DNA of 64,000 nucleotides from Alopecurus myosuroides (GCA_028641055.1 CM054061.1:116258019-116322018), one strand, 5' to 3'; positions 33,535-44,009 are shown, counted from the first letter of the stretch. The notes: generated by a model from the sequence alone, not told the origin. Made by a program: numbers and translations.

Positions 33535-36500
33535 AATAAACAACACCAACAAAACACTTTCAATTATGGGTTTAATATTGGAGTTGGAATCATTTTTTTA
33601 TAAGTGGTTTAAAACAATTCCTTTTATTAAATTCAAAATTGCTAAAAACCAATTTAAATGCCAACTTGCTCAAAATTTAAATAATTTTGAAAACCAAAAT
33701 ATGGTACATATGGGCTGTTGGTCTTGTGCACTTAATAAAAATTTGATCACCTAAAATAAGTACCCCAAAGCCCTTCTTTTCTTTCTCTCTCTTTTTCTAC
33801 AAAAAAAGAAAAAAAAGAAAAAAAAGGGAAGTGGGGAGGCAGCCGAACTGGGCCAACAAGGCCCAGTCAGCCACCTACGACCCAGCTGGCCGTCTTCCAC
33901 CTCCGTACGGTTGTGACGACAGCGTAACAGAGCACACCACCATCGATACCCTCCTACCTGCTCCCCTTTTCCCCTCTCTATACCTACCCCAAGGCAGCCC
34001 CCAAACCCTAGCCCCTCTCCTCTTCCCTCCTCTCCCAGCCGCCGCCATCTCCTTCCCCTCTCTGTTCTTTCTTCCTCTGAATTTTTGGGTAGAGAGAGAG
34101 AGCACGGAAGGACCTCGTCGTCGCCGCCCCGCCGTCATGGTCTCCGTCAAGACGATCTGACCGTGGGAATCGGATCCGTCGTCCCTTCCTCTGCCTCCCC
34201 ACGGAAGAATTCGAGCCGGGACGGCCGGAATCGACCGGCCCGTGGTCGGCTTCTCCCCGGCCGGCCGTCCGCGAATCGAGCCCGTCGGCGGCGTCTCCGG
34301 CCTCCTACGTCTCCGTTGAGCCTAACAGCAGCACGAGGGTGAGCCACTTCTTCTCCCTGAAACGTTTTCCCTCTCCCTTGCTCCCGTATCGTCGCACGCT
34401 GCTGTACACGAGCAACGCTCGCTCATGTCCGTCCTGGTCGCAGGAACACAACCTTTCTTCAGTTTTAGTTATTTTACGCACGGAACACGGTCTAATATGT
34501 CTACGGATCCCAATCTCACAAACAAACGCCAGTGGCGTAGTTGGTCTGCTCTCTGGTTCCCACCGCGCAGACCCGAGTTCGATCCCTCCCCGCAGCGGAA
34601 TAAAACCCACCTTTTTTTCCACTTTTTTTCTGAAATTTTTGTTCTGAAAAAAAAACAGAATTGCAGTTTCAAATGTTTAATTGTAAAATCAATAAATAAT
34701 TCATACATGCTCCAAATGTGGTGATTCTAATTTCTACAAACTCACAGTGAGGAGCACTTTCTGTTTATGTCAAAGTTGCAATATGTTTCTGTTAACAATT
34801 TTGCACTAAATAATTAAATACAGAAATGGCTATTAAAATTTGAAACTTTGAAAATTCATAACTTGAGATCTGTGAATCCAAATTGAGCAAACTTGAGCTC
34901 TAAAAATTTGTCTTAACAAACTCTACACAGTGGTATTTTGGTTGGTCACAATTGAATTAAATTTGAACATGTTTCCTTCTGTTTACAAAAAGGGCAGAAT
35001 AAAAATGCGTATGGAAGAATGCATAATAAATTCAATAATGATCCAAAAATTATGTTTAATATCTCAAAATGTTCAGTGAAACATTGTCCACATGTTTTCA
35101 AGTATTTCCCATGCTTTTGTAACTGAAAGTACCTCTTTTTAATTTGTTTACCAAAAATGGCAGAAATGAAAACAATAAGAATTAATTCATATTTATTATT
35201 TTCTTCACCCAAAAATTATGGAAACTATACCAAAATGGAAGGAACTTCAATTAATAACAGAAAAGCATCATTTCATGCATGTGTGAATACTATTGATGTA
35301 TTGGTCTTATTAAAATTAATAATAGGCCACTAAGATAAATATGAGAGGTTTCCAAATAATGCAAACTTACTTGGGACACTCATTTAACTTGATGATCATG
35401 TCCATGATCTCTTACTTGCATTAAAATGTCATGCATCATCCCATGTTTGTGCATTATGCCATGTTATTGATTGTCCGTCTCTCTTCGTTGTTTGTTTGCT
35501 TCTTCTCGAATAGACGACGACGTTGAGGCATACGAGGTTTACGATACCACTTCAGAGGAGTTAGCCCAGTACCAGGCTACTGAGTTTGCAGGCAAGTATT
35601 CACTCACATGAACCATTGTGTCCGTTCCACACTTGATACCGATACTTTCCGTTGTCTAATCTTTTAGCCATTATGATTCGTTGCTTGTGTTCCGATCCTA
35701 TCACATGTCATCCTGCAGCCATGAATATAGCCTCACCCCCACACCTACAACCTTCTTGTTTGTTAGCCTGTGTCGTAGTATCATGCTTAGGTTTGTTTGT
35801 GCTCGAGTCTTGTTGTCATTTATCTTATCACCTGTTTAGTTTGATAGATGGGTTTGTTATAATCAATATCATGTTAATGTTTGGGGTAATAATAATTTGA
35901 GGATAAGGCACCGGCAGGAGGCCCGAGTTAGGGTTTTGAAGCCTGCTAGTGTCGACCCTAACTAGGAAAATGGTCTTGTCCTCTGATCCATGATGAGCGT
36001 GCTCACCGCATCCGGGTGGTCGTATGGAACCCCCCTCGACTTTGACCTGATCCGCAGTTTGTCCGAAGAGCCACACTTAGTTCAGGTGTTCCATTTGGCT
36101 CATACGCATGAATGGGTCGCTCCCATGGTTGATACTGATGATGTTGATGACGCACACATATAGGGCGATGCCTGTATTGCCGGGGTGTTGCGTCCTGCGG
36201 GAGTTTTGCACACTTGCGCTGAGTATTCGGCTGCGTGGCTGGGACCTTATAGCTCCGTGGCTCCTAGGACAGGCTGTAGAGATGGTTCGGGTCGTGTCGA
36301 GTCCACCTGAGTTTTAGTTGGTGGCTCGAGTGTGTACGGGTACTGGAGCACACCCTGCAGGGATGAATCTTCTCGAGAAGCCGTGTTGTCCGCGGTTATG
36401 TGACGACTTGGTGAAAGTGCTGGCTAACAAGTACTCAGACAACTTACACCTAAGTAATAATAATTTGACTAGTAATAGGCATATTGTCACAATAACCTGA

Positions 36501-37347
36501 ACCTTCATTAATCCAACTGTGTGGGTTATCCTCGGATTGCTTCTTTGGATAAGGGGCGAGATCCAGGATGGGTTTGTTTGAGGTTAGTGATAGTTGGCTC
36601 CGATGCACTATCTTATCCCTTTCTTTTAGCCGGATGTTGTAGCGTGTCTCTGTAGTTGGTTAGTGCAGCCCGCTGCCGCACCTTTGTATCACCTATCTTC
36701 CGTTGAACCCAAAGCATCTGTACTTGGTGTTGTCGGGTACACTTTGGTATCTTGTGCGTCTTGCTTGCCAGTACTCGTCCGTACTGACCCCTTTGGGGCT
36801 GCTGGTTCTGCAGACTACGTTTCCGAGGATCCCCATGGTGGCTACTACGTGGAGAATGACGAGGCTGCTGACGAGTAGATAGCGGACCCGGGCAGGATCC
36901 GAGACTTCGTGGATGGGCTCCGTTCTTTTCGTTTCCGGCCTCTTAGGCCTATTTGGATCTTGTCTGTACTCAGACACTTTGTTTGCTTCCGCTGTGATGT
37001 AATGATGACTTGTTGGGACATGTGTCCTCTGCATGACTGTATTTGCTATCTCTGCTCTAGTGAGACCTTTTGCCACTTATTTCTATTTCTTTGTGTCTTA
37101 GAGATTTGTTGTGATATCACTTGTTCAAATGCCGTTGACGTACCATGTGTGTATGTTATGAAGTACGTCAATGGAAGTATTCGGATTCCTATTGGATGGT
37201 TTCACAGACGATGAATAGTAGAGGATGGTTGTCACACGTTTACGTGTTGGCCTACTCATATTGAGATGCGGGTGCAGGTAGGCCCCGTAAGCCAATTATC
37301 TACTGTTTAGCGGGCTGTGTGTATCCTCTAGAAGTCCGGGTGCGACA
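33535..37347. mobile_element. 3.8 kb foreign block inside a Copia LTR (LTR-like non-coding sequence)
   Basis: The 3813 bp block interrupts the 3' LTR of the second Copia. It has a CT-rich and GC-rich portion (33780-34330), a long AT-rich portion (34620-35450), and a GC-moderate tail ending GGGTGCGACA. It has no long ORF and no internal direct repeats that would mark two LTRs. In style it resembles the very long non-coding LTRs of grass Gypsy/LARD elements and could be a solo LTR or a fragment of one. No 5 bp TSD is present: the right flank is CTAGA and the left flank is the duplicated LTR piece. It may therefore have arrived by break repair rather than by normal integration. Short ORFs at 33831-34347 and 36663-36878 do not resemble proteins I know. 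Confidence 0.5.
34525..34605 (+). repeat. tRNA-derived sequence, possible SINE head
   Basis: An A-box-like TGGCGTAGTTGG (34533-34544) and a B-box-like GAGTTCGATCC (34575-34585) lie 42 bases apart, the spacing of an RNA polymerase III promoter. The flanking bases do not fold into a full cloverleaf: the T stem fails to pair. It is therefore not a functional tRNA. A T-rich stretch follows at about 34609-34660. It may be a SINE or tRNA pseudogene embedded in the foreign block. Confidence 0.4.
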
Positions 37348-38488
37348 CTAGACTAATGTGAGTGTTGGCTGATGACACGGTTCCACTTGTCATGGGCATG
37401 GTGATGCCATTCCAACGTTCACAGACTTGGCTAAAGAGTTTATTAAGTCGGATTGACCCATATTGAGATGCAACGAGTATGTCGTCATTTGCATGTCTCA
37501 ATCAATTCAATCCATAGACCTGAGATTGTCGCACAATCCGAGTTGTGGATCACCGACTTAGGTTCTGTCAAACGCTGTTCTGTGACAAGGCAGCTATAAA
37601 GGCAGAGTTCGGGTCGAATGAGAAGCAAGCTGCGTGATGTGGATAATCAAGATGGGATTTTGCCCCTCCGAATGGAGAGATATTCTCTGGGCCCTCTCGA
37701 GTGATATGATTCAGGAAGCATGGCCATGCGCGACTCAGTTAAGTGTTAACTGTGTATGTTGACTAAGAGTTAGTTAGATGAATCACATATCACGGATCGA
37801 GAAGAGAGTCGAACTATTTAAGGGATGACGATAAATCGCCTATAGTTCGACAAGGTATATCGTGAGGCAAAAGGGACTAAGATGAATATCACATTGAAAG
37901 GTATGTCGTCATGACTCAATGGGACTTGGGAGTCGGCACGTTCTGCTAGGAGCCGCTACCAATTAATCGATTAGGAGTTGGACTCCAATCGTGTCCAAGT
38001 CGCCACGAGCCTGCAAGGTCGCACACTTAAGAGCGGGAGCAGATGTATTGGTCGAGTTGGACCCGAACCGAAAATGGACTGAGTTTGTGAGTCGGACTCA
38101 CAGAGGGAATGGGCCACAAGTGTTGTGAAGCCCACTACCATTCGCTATATAAAGAGGGGCGCAGGTTGACCAGCGGGGACGTTACTTCTCTCCCATGCGT
38201 TGGGAACCCTAGCCCCACTCAGTCCAGCCGTCGCACCGGACCTAGCAGTCCGCCGTCGGAGCTCCTCCTCGTACGTGTGGATACCGGCAGGGGTGCTGTA
38301 CGTTCATCACTTTGACGTTCGTGGGATTGGATCGGCTGGATCGGATCGTGGGACTGCACTGCCCCGACGCGCTTCATCGGTAATCCGCACCTGCGCGTCT
38401 AGTGGTAATACTCGTGGCCTTCTACCTCGGCTAGATCTTGGAAGTACCGCGTAGGAAAAAGTTTTGTTTATCTCTACGTGTTCCAACA
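37348..38488 (+). repeat. 3' LTR of second Copia element, right part
   Basis: Resumes at CTAGACTAATG, matching 26925 onward of the 5' LTR, through the TATA box (38146-38154) to the CA end at 38488. The right TSD copy TGGAA follows at 38489-38493. Confidence 0.93.
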
Positions 38489-38851
38489 TGGAAGCCATAG
38501 AAGCTCAGAACACAAGACCCGATACTACCGCTGCCGTGCGGTACTACCGGCTAATTCAGAGAAGAGGCACTGGAGTCTGTCAAGGTTTGAAGTCCAAGAC
38601 GCGGTACTACCGCCTCGACGCACTAGTAATGACTGTATTTTTCCTCAAAAGATTCTGGCGTTGACTTGCTCGAAGAATTGCACGACCAGTATTACCAGAC
38701 GGCGTCCGGTACTACCGGGTGTAACAATAAATGCTCAAAAGGTCAGATTTGGTGGAAGGGTATAAATACCCTTCTCCTACCTTCAGTAGGGTAACACTTA
38801 TTGATCTCTTTCTCCATAATTTCTCAAAATATTCTATCCCTTCGATCTTCC
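38489..38851 (+). repeat. Sirevirus-like 3' LTR, piece 2
   Basis: Continues the LTR after the Copia insertion. It contains GCGGTACTACCG-type motifs (about 38515-38720) and the TATA box TATAAATA at 38761-38768. It ends with CTTCC (38847-38851), the left TSD of the following solo LTR. Confidence 0.85.
38761..38768 (+). promoter_or_regulatory. TATA box of Sirevirus-like LTR
   Basis: TATAAATA in GGGTATAAATACCCTT, located past the middle of the reconstructed LTR as expected for a U3 promoter. Confidence 0.55.
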
Positions 38852-40363
38852 TGATGGAGTGTGGACACGCGCTCATTGGGAGACCCCAAACGCAAGGTTT
38901 GAAGAGTGCAGCAGCAAGTTTTCCCTTAGAAAAGAAACCAAGGGTGAATCAACCAGTAGGAGGAAGGAGTAACTTCAGAAGGTTGATGCAGCTGAGATGG
39001 CAGGGCGCACTACCGGTTCAGCAGCAACATGGAACCTACACAACACAATCAAATCACTTTGCCCCAACGAAGCAGTGAGATTGTCAATCTCACCGGTTTT
39101 GCTGAAAACAAAGAGGTCTAACTATGGTGTGGGAAATAGTATGAAAATAGTAGCAGAAGTGTGAAAACAATGGAGGACCGGGGCCCATAGTTCACTAGTG
39201 TTGTCTCTCCGTGAAAGATAAATAACATGTGTGGTGAACAATTTAGAACTGAGCAATTGACAGAATTGAAGGCTGCACCGTAGTGCATATGCATGACATA
39301 AAGATTACTATGTGATTCATGCGGGCATTACAACAAGATACATAGACCGCCATCCAACTGCATCTATGACTGATAATCGCAAGAAGCAAAGTGTGTAGCG
39401 TAAACAATAGAATCATCCTTAGACAAAGCATTGTTGTTTTCTCCCTAATGGCAACATCACATCCTCCATCCGCCACGCTTCTATCACTCGAGCACAGATG
39501 CAAAGGAGGCATAAACCCACTATCGAGCATAAATACTCCCTCTTGGAGTTACTAGCATCTACTTGGCCAGAGATCTACTAATAACGGAGAGAATGCAAGA
39601 TCATAAATAACATATACATGAACATAACATGATAGATTGATAATCAAAATACCTAGCATTCAACATTCATCGGATCCCATCAAACACAACATGTAGCATT
39701 ACATAAAGATGATCTCGATCATGTGAGGCAGCTCACGAGATCTAAACATGAGGCATAAAGTGGAGGAGACAACCATCTAGCTACTGCTATGGAACCGTAG
39801 TCCAGGGATGAACTAATCACACATAACTTTGGAGGAGGGCATGGTGGTGTAGACCCCTCCGGTGATGAATATACCACCCCGTAGGGTGCTGGGGAGAGCT
39901 CCAGAACCCTCCCGATCTCGGGATGTCGATGACGGCGGCCTCGGGTGTTTCTCGGAAAAAAGTGGAATATTCCTAGGGTTGATATGTCGGGGGGATTATA
40001 TAGGTGAAAGGGCGATGACAGAGGGCACCTGGGAGGCCCAGACCACCCCCAGGCGCGGCCAGGGGGCGCCGCCCTATGTTGTGGCCCCCCTTGGCCCCTC
40101 TCCAGGTCTCTTCGGGACTCCGTGGAACCTTTAGGAATTCTAAGGCTTCCGGGCTTCGAATTTTACAATTCCGAGAATATTTCCAAACAAACTTTTCTGA
40201 AACTAAAAATAGCAGAAAACAGGGAACTGGCTCTGTGGCATCTTGTTAATAGGTTAGTCCCGGAAATCGATAAAAATGACATAAAGTGTATAGAAAACAT
40301 GTGGGAAATAACATGAAAACAACATGGAATATCAGAAATTAAGGATACATTTGTGACGTATCA
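38852..40363 (-). mobile_element. Fatima-like Gypsy solo LTR
   Basis: A 1512 bp sequence with TG...CA ends (TGATGGAGTG on the left, GTGACGTATCA on the right). It has a perfect TSD, CTTCC at 38847-38851 and 40364-40368, and no internal domain or second LTR. Read on the minus strand it starts TGATACGTCAC, like Athila-group LTRs. Its internal wording resembles Triticeae Fatima LTRs as I remember them. The solo structure points to loss of the interior by recombination between the two original LTRs. ORFs inside (for example 39862-40134) are LTR sequence. Confidence 0.88.
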
Positions 40364-40992
40364 CTTCCTAATCCACCACTTAATCAACCTCAAACTTGGA
40401 GATTCAAAGGAGAAGACAAAGATCTACAAGTATACCAAAGCAATTTACTTTTCCCCCTCATTCACTTGAGAGATTTGGGTCTAGGATTTCCTTGTGGATA
40501 ACCTAGCTCCTTATTACTCACTTGTGTTTCTTGTAGAATATTTGTGGTGATTTTGGGAGGCCCCAATTCGGTTGTGGGTGTGTGCCCCAAGCTCATTGTA
40601 AAGTCACCAGATTCCACCTTGAAGGATTACAATAGTGGAAGGTGAAATAGGCCTTCATGGCGAGGTTCACCGGAGAATAGGGTGAGGCCTTTGTGGCATT
40701 GAGTAGGCCTTCGTGGCGAAACTCACACCCCTCCAACGAGATGTACTCCTGTCAAAAGGAGGAACTCAGGAATACATCATTGTCTCTGCGTGCTTCCACT
40801 ATCGGTTTCTTCTATCCTTTAGCCTTTACCTTGTTTTTGTATCTTGCTTTGTATTCCTTGTCATATAGGTAGATTCACCGTAGTTGCATATCTAGATATT
40901 TTACCTTTGTGTCAAGTCTAAATCTAAAACGTATTAAAATTTATAAGTAGCACCTATTCACCCCCCCTCTAGGTGCCCATACTACCCGTTCA
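40364..40992 (+). repeat. Sirevirus-like 3' LTR, piece 3
   Basis: Final part of the LTR after the solo LTR insertion. It has AGGCCTTCGTGGCGA-type direct repeats (about 40650-40725) and the CACCCCCCCTCTAGGTG segment near 40960 that is typical close to the end of Sirevirus LTRs. It ends at CCCGTTCA (40992). The exact end is inferred. Confidence 0.75.
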
Positions 40993-40995
40993 AGT

Positions 40996-41353
40996 TCTCT
41001 ACAAGACACTACCCTAACAATGTCAGGGAATTGTTAAACCTGAGGCACTGTAGTCTTAGAGTTATGGTTGAGAGGGAATTTACCATTCTGAAGAACATAT
41101 TTAAGATCCTAGATAAAAATCCATTCCAACATACAAAACTCAAGTTAAACTAGTTCTTGCATGCTGCATTCTTCACAACTGGATCTTGGGGGTGGGGTCT
41201 TGATGAGTAATTCCCCGATGAGGAGGATGTTACTCCAGACAACGATGATATTGGCAATGGTGTCGAAGAGGGTGACCAAGAAGCTTGGAAGAACAAAATG
41301 CAGGAGTGGGCAGACGCAATGTGGACTGTTAGAGGTAACACCAGGGATTGAAA
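40996..41353 (+). pseudogene. PIF/Harbinger transposase, C-terminal fragment
   Basis: One frame reads YPNNVRELLNLRHCSLRVM then VERE, the last block of a DDE_Tnp_4 (Harbinger) nuclease where relatives have VERxFG with the catalytic Glu. A hydrophobic helix follows, then an acidic tail (DEEDVTPDNDDIGNGVEEGD) ending near 41351. In-frame stops occur near 41150 and 41211. The N-terminal two thirds with the first two catalytic Asp residues are missing. The fragment begins right at the end of the Sirevirus-like LTR, which probably cut it. Confidence 0.65.
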
Positions 41354-41703
41354 AAGTTTCCCCTTACCATATACCTTTCCCCTAACGACGTATACGTGCC
41401 AGAATTGCAATTTGCTAGTAGGTAGGAGAACCATGATTGTTCTTATGAACTACCATTTGCTAGTAGCTAGGACATGCGCGAACTTGTCCTCATGAACTGC
41501 CATTGGCTAGTAGCTTGGACTGTTAATATAGTGATTACCTAGCTCTTTGTAGATCACTATGTGGTAAGGTCACCACTACTGAGAAGTGGTGACTGCAACT
41601 TTGGGGGTGTTGAGAAACCAAACACAACCATTCTGCAACGGGTAAAGTAGCACAACCTACCAAACAACATGTCTTTTTTTCCTCGCTCCCAACCAAACGG
41701 GCC
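41354..41703 (+). mobile_element. Probable 3' end of a Harbinger element
   Basis: Non-coding sequence after the transposase fragment ending in CCAACCAAACGGGCC at about 41689-41703. This looks like the GGCCCGTTTGG-type terminal inverted repeat of Harbinger/Tourist elements. The matching left terminus is not in the window. Direct repeats of a TTTGCTAGTAGGTAGGA-type unit occur at 41408-41520. Confidence 0.45.
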
Positions 41704-41939
41704 TAGCTAGCATTTTGTGGGCAACCAAACGTAGTGAAGAATATGGCACATGTAGCGTTTTTTAGGGCTAGGCCCACCAAGACCACGGATGCAAAAGTCC
41801 AAAATTGGCCGTTTACAACCAACACTCCCTAGGTGTTTCCTAGTCGTTTCAGGTTTGCTTCCGTTCGCCTATCTGTTCAGTTCAGTTGTAGCTAGCCGGG
41901 CCACTTCCTGAACAAAAATAGTACTAGTAGATCAGTCCA

Positions 41940-42620
41940 AGTACATTCTCGGTTGCAACCCCATTTGCACCGGGAGAAATCCCAGTTGCGACCTCAATTG
42001 CAACTAGAAAAAAAAGATACAACAATAGTTGCAAATGAGAAAAAAATTCTCAACTGCAACTCGTAAAAATTAATCTAAATGCCAAACTAATAGAACCGTA
42101 GGCAGATTGACAAGGTCCAAGTTAGTTCTCGGCTAGCTGAGAAATAACAAATACGAAAATCAGTTGCAGTCGATCTACGATTGGAAAATCTTAGTTGCAC
42201 CGTCACTTACAACTAGGGAAAAACTCAGTCACAAGACGATTAGCAACCGAGTAAAAGGCATCAATTGCAAGTGTGGTTGTAATTAAATTTTTTCTTAGTT
42301 GCAAGTCAACTTGTAACTCTTAGTTGCAACCCGATTTACAAAACAAAAATATTAGTTCGATTTGTCCCGTGGAAATGGTGTCAATTGCAACCCGGCTTGC
42401 AACTGAAAAATATTAGTTACAACCCCACTTGCAACTGGGAAAATCTGACTTGCAACCTGATTTGCAACTAAAAAACTCAGTTGCAACACGATGTACATCA
42501 GGGAAAACGACGCCAGTTCCATCCCGGCTTACAGCTGATTTTTTTATTTGCAACCCCATTTGCAACCGGGAAATATCGCAGTTACAACCTGACTTGCAAT
42601 CGAAAAAAAATTAGTTCAAA
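41940..42620. repeat. Degenerate TTGCAAC repeat field
   Basis: About 0.7 kb in which a unit close to AGTTGCAACCCGATTTGCAA followed by a purine-rich spacer recurs roughly every 30-60 bases with many variants. GTTGCAAC is itself an 8-base palindrome. No ORF here is credible. The arrangement resembles subterminal repeats of large DNA transposons, but I cannot assign a family. Confidence 0.6.
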
Positions 42621-43258
42621 ACCAAAAAATAGGCACCTGGGAAAAATTCTTGTAAGTGCATTGCTAAAACCAAAGCCCATGCTTGTAGAAAAATAACAAC
42701 CTTTTCCTACATACACCGAAAGAGTACAAACCAATAATTGACTCACATGAATCTTAGAGTCCTAGATCCAACGACACAAAGTGCCCGAGATTTAACTAAT
42801 TTTGAAAAACTAACTAAGAAAATACATTATTTTAAAATCATGAATAAGCAATATGTAAAAATGTGCCACAAAGTTTATAAAAATCTAATTGGTGCATTGT
42901 ATAACACACAATATAGAAAAATTAGGACACGTGAGAAATGATAAAATATAAAAAATAAGCACAAGCTAATATAAAACAAAATATATTTTTTCTTTGAAGA
43001 ATCATAAAAAGCGGATAAAACAACCGAGAGCTAAACGCTTTCCTTCAACAACGAAACAACGTGGCACAAAAGGGCAATCACAATCCTACAAAATGGGTCT
43101 AGCTTTGTAGATAAAAAGAGAAAAATGGAAGAAAAACTCATCATAAAAACAGTCCAGTGAGGTGTTAGAGAAACAAAATAATAAAAAGGTCCGGTCAAAC
43201 ACATACCTCTGGGCGTACGTGTCGCATGTAGAAACAACAATACATGCGTGAAATGAGT
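42621..43258. other. AT-rich stretch without recognised features
   Basis: I see no coding, RNA or element signature in these roughly 640 bases; the short ORFs at 42738-42941 and 43031-43240 look random. Confidence 0.5.
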
Positions 43259-43260
43259 TA

Positions 43261-43383
43261 CTCCCTCCGTCTCAAATTAATTGTCACAAAGATAGACAAA
43301 AGTGGATGCATCTAACACTAAATTATGTCTAGATACATCCATTTTTATCCAACTTTGTGACACTAAATTTGATACGGACGGAG
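43261..43383. mobile_element. Stowaway MITE (Athos-like)
   Basis: 123 bp with terminal inverted repeats CTCCCTCCGT at the left and ACGGACGGAG at the right, flanked by TA on both sides (43259-43260 and 43384-43385). The interior is largely self-complementary (AGTGGATGCATCTA against TAGATACATCCATTTT), as expected for a Mariner-type hairpin MITE. It resembles the Triticeae Athos family. Confidence 0.88.
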
Positions 43384-43585
43384 TACATTAATCTTACCCC
43401 TTAAATGTTAGATGATTAGTGTGTTGGAGTGCTTAGCTAATTCTCAGTTAGCTTAGAATTAAGGAAAAAATATAAACAGAAAATTTCAAGGTAAACTACA
43501 TGAAGATAATTAGCACCATATCCTATGCAGAAGAAAAAGATAAAAGGAAAAAAGTAGATAGTTCCAAATATAATGACACTAGTAG

Positions 43586-43657
43586 TATATTGGCTCAATG
43601 GTAAGTTTAGTTGTTCGTAACACTTCAGGTTCTGGGTTCGATTCTTATTGATAGTGA
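43586..43657 (+). repeat. tRNA-like fragment between two MITEs
   Basis: A-box-like TGGCTCAATGGT (43591-43602) and B-box-like GGGTTCGATTC (43634-43644) are spaced like a tRNA gene, but stems do not pair well. It is probably a SINE or tRNA-derived remnant, directly abutting the second Stowaway. Confidence 0.4.
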
Positions 43658-43750
43658 CTCCATCTGATCCATAAAAAGTGTGCTCATTTTGTACTAAGTT
43701 AATATAAACTTTGTACTAAGTAAGAGACACTTTTTATGGACCAGAGGGAG
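43658..43750. mobile_element. Second Stowaway MITE, diverged
   Basis: 93 bp with inverted ends CTCCATCTGATCCATAAAAA and TTTTTATGGACCAGAGGGAG. TA follows on the right; the left dinucleotide reads GA, so one TSD copy is mutated. The ends fit the Stowaway consensus CTCCCTCTGTCC. Confidence 0.8.
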
Positions 43751-43892
43751 TATTATGTTACTCTGTTTTGCTGGACCGGCCCAGATATGTTAGTAATCCC
43801 GTACAAAATAAAGTGGAACAAAAATAAATAATAAATTTGCACGAATCTCCATGTTACATCGGTTGGCTGTGCAATTGACTGAGCATAGTTTA

Positions 43893-43910
43893 GTTCTCAG
43901 CTAGCTGAGA
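43893..43910. repeat. 18 bp perfect palindrome TTCTCAGCTAGCTGAGAA
   Basis: Perfect palindrome within TTAGTTCTCAGCTAGCTGAGAATTAG. Degenerate versions lie near 42126-42143 (TTCTCGGCTAGCTGAGAA) and 43440-43458 (TTCTCAGTTAGCTTAGAA). A half-match lies just outside the right arm of the long inverted-repeat element (about 51445-51458). This suggests a dispersed module of one transposon family. Confidence 0.6.
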
Positions 43911-44009
43911 ATTAGCAAAAATGATTTTTTATGTAAAGTAGATTTTTTTTTGCAGAAGGTTTATTCATGTACAACAAGTTACAAATACTACAAGTTCACA
44001 AGAAGAAAA

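Larger units (their letters stand above)
26734..38488 (+). mobile_element. Second Copia element (Angela/Tork-like), nearly intact coding region
   Basis: Plus-strand Copia inserted in the Sirevirus-like LTR with a perfect TSD, TGGAA at 26729-26733 and 38489-38493. The 5' LTR is 26734-28067, PBS 28069-28080, leader to 29360, gag and pol 29361-33301, PPT 33325-33336, and 3' LTR 33337-38488. The 3' LTR contains a 3.8 kb foreign block (33535-37347); without it the element is about 7.9 kb. The LTR ends are TGTTGGGAATATGCC and GTTCCAACA. The two LTRs differ at few sites outside the block, and the polyprotein shows only three obvious lesions, so this is one of the younger insertions in the window. 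Confidence 0.93.
14017..40992 (+). mobile_element. Sirevirus/Maximus-like Copia retrotransposon, 5' truncated, with nested insertions
   Basis: Plus-strand Copia element of which only the 3' half survives. It has RT and RNase H (14017-15037), a long spacer, an extra ORF (16190-16231 continued at 24494-25905), two PPT-like tracts and a 3' LTR split into three pieces (26268-26733, 38489-38851, 40364-40992). RT wording such as MADRFEMSMLGELK, the extra ORF after pol and the repeated PPT all fit the Sirevirus group, to which Triticeae Maximus belongs. Three later elements sit inside it at 16232-24493, 26734-38488 and 38852-40363. Its 5' LTR, gag, integrase and N-terminal RT are absent. The right end at 40992 is inferred from a CA terminus and the following change in sequence type; no TSD can be checked because the left end is missing. 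Confidence 0.8.

Noticed and set aside
34531..34600. Functional tRNA gene
   Set aside because: A and B boxes are present but the T stem and acceptor stem do not pair.
36663..37076. ORFs on both strands in the foreign block
   Set aside because: No recognisable protein wording; likely LTR-like repeat.
33484..37352. CTAGA as TSD of the 3.8 kb block
   Set aside because: The left CTAGA is ordinary LTR sequence also present in the 5' LTR and does not abut the block.
41940..42620. CRISPR-like spaced repeats
   Set aside because: Repeats are highly variable and irregularly spaced in a plant genome; not a CRISPR array.
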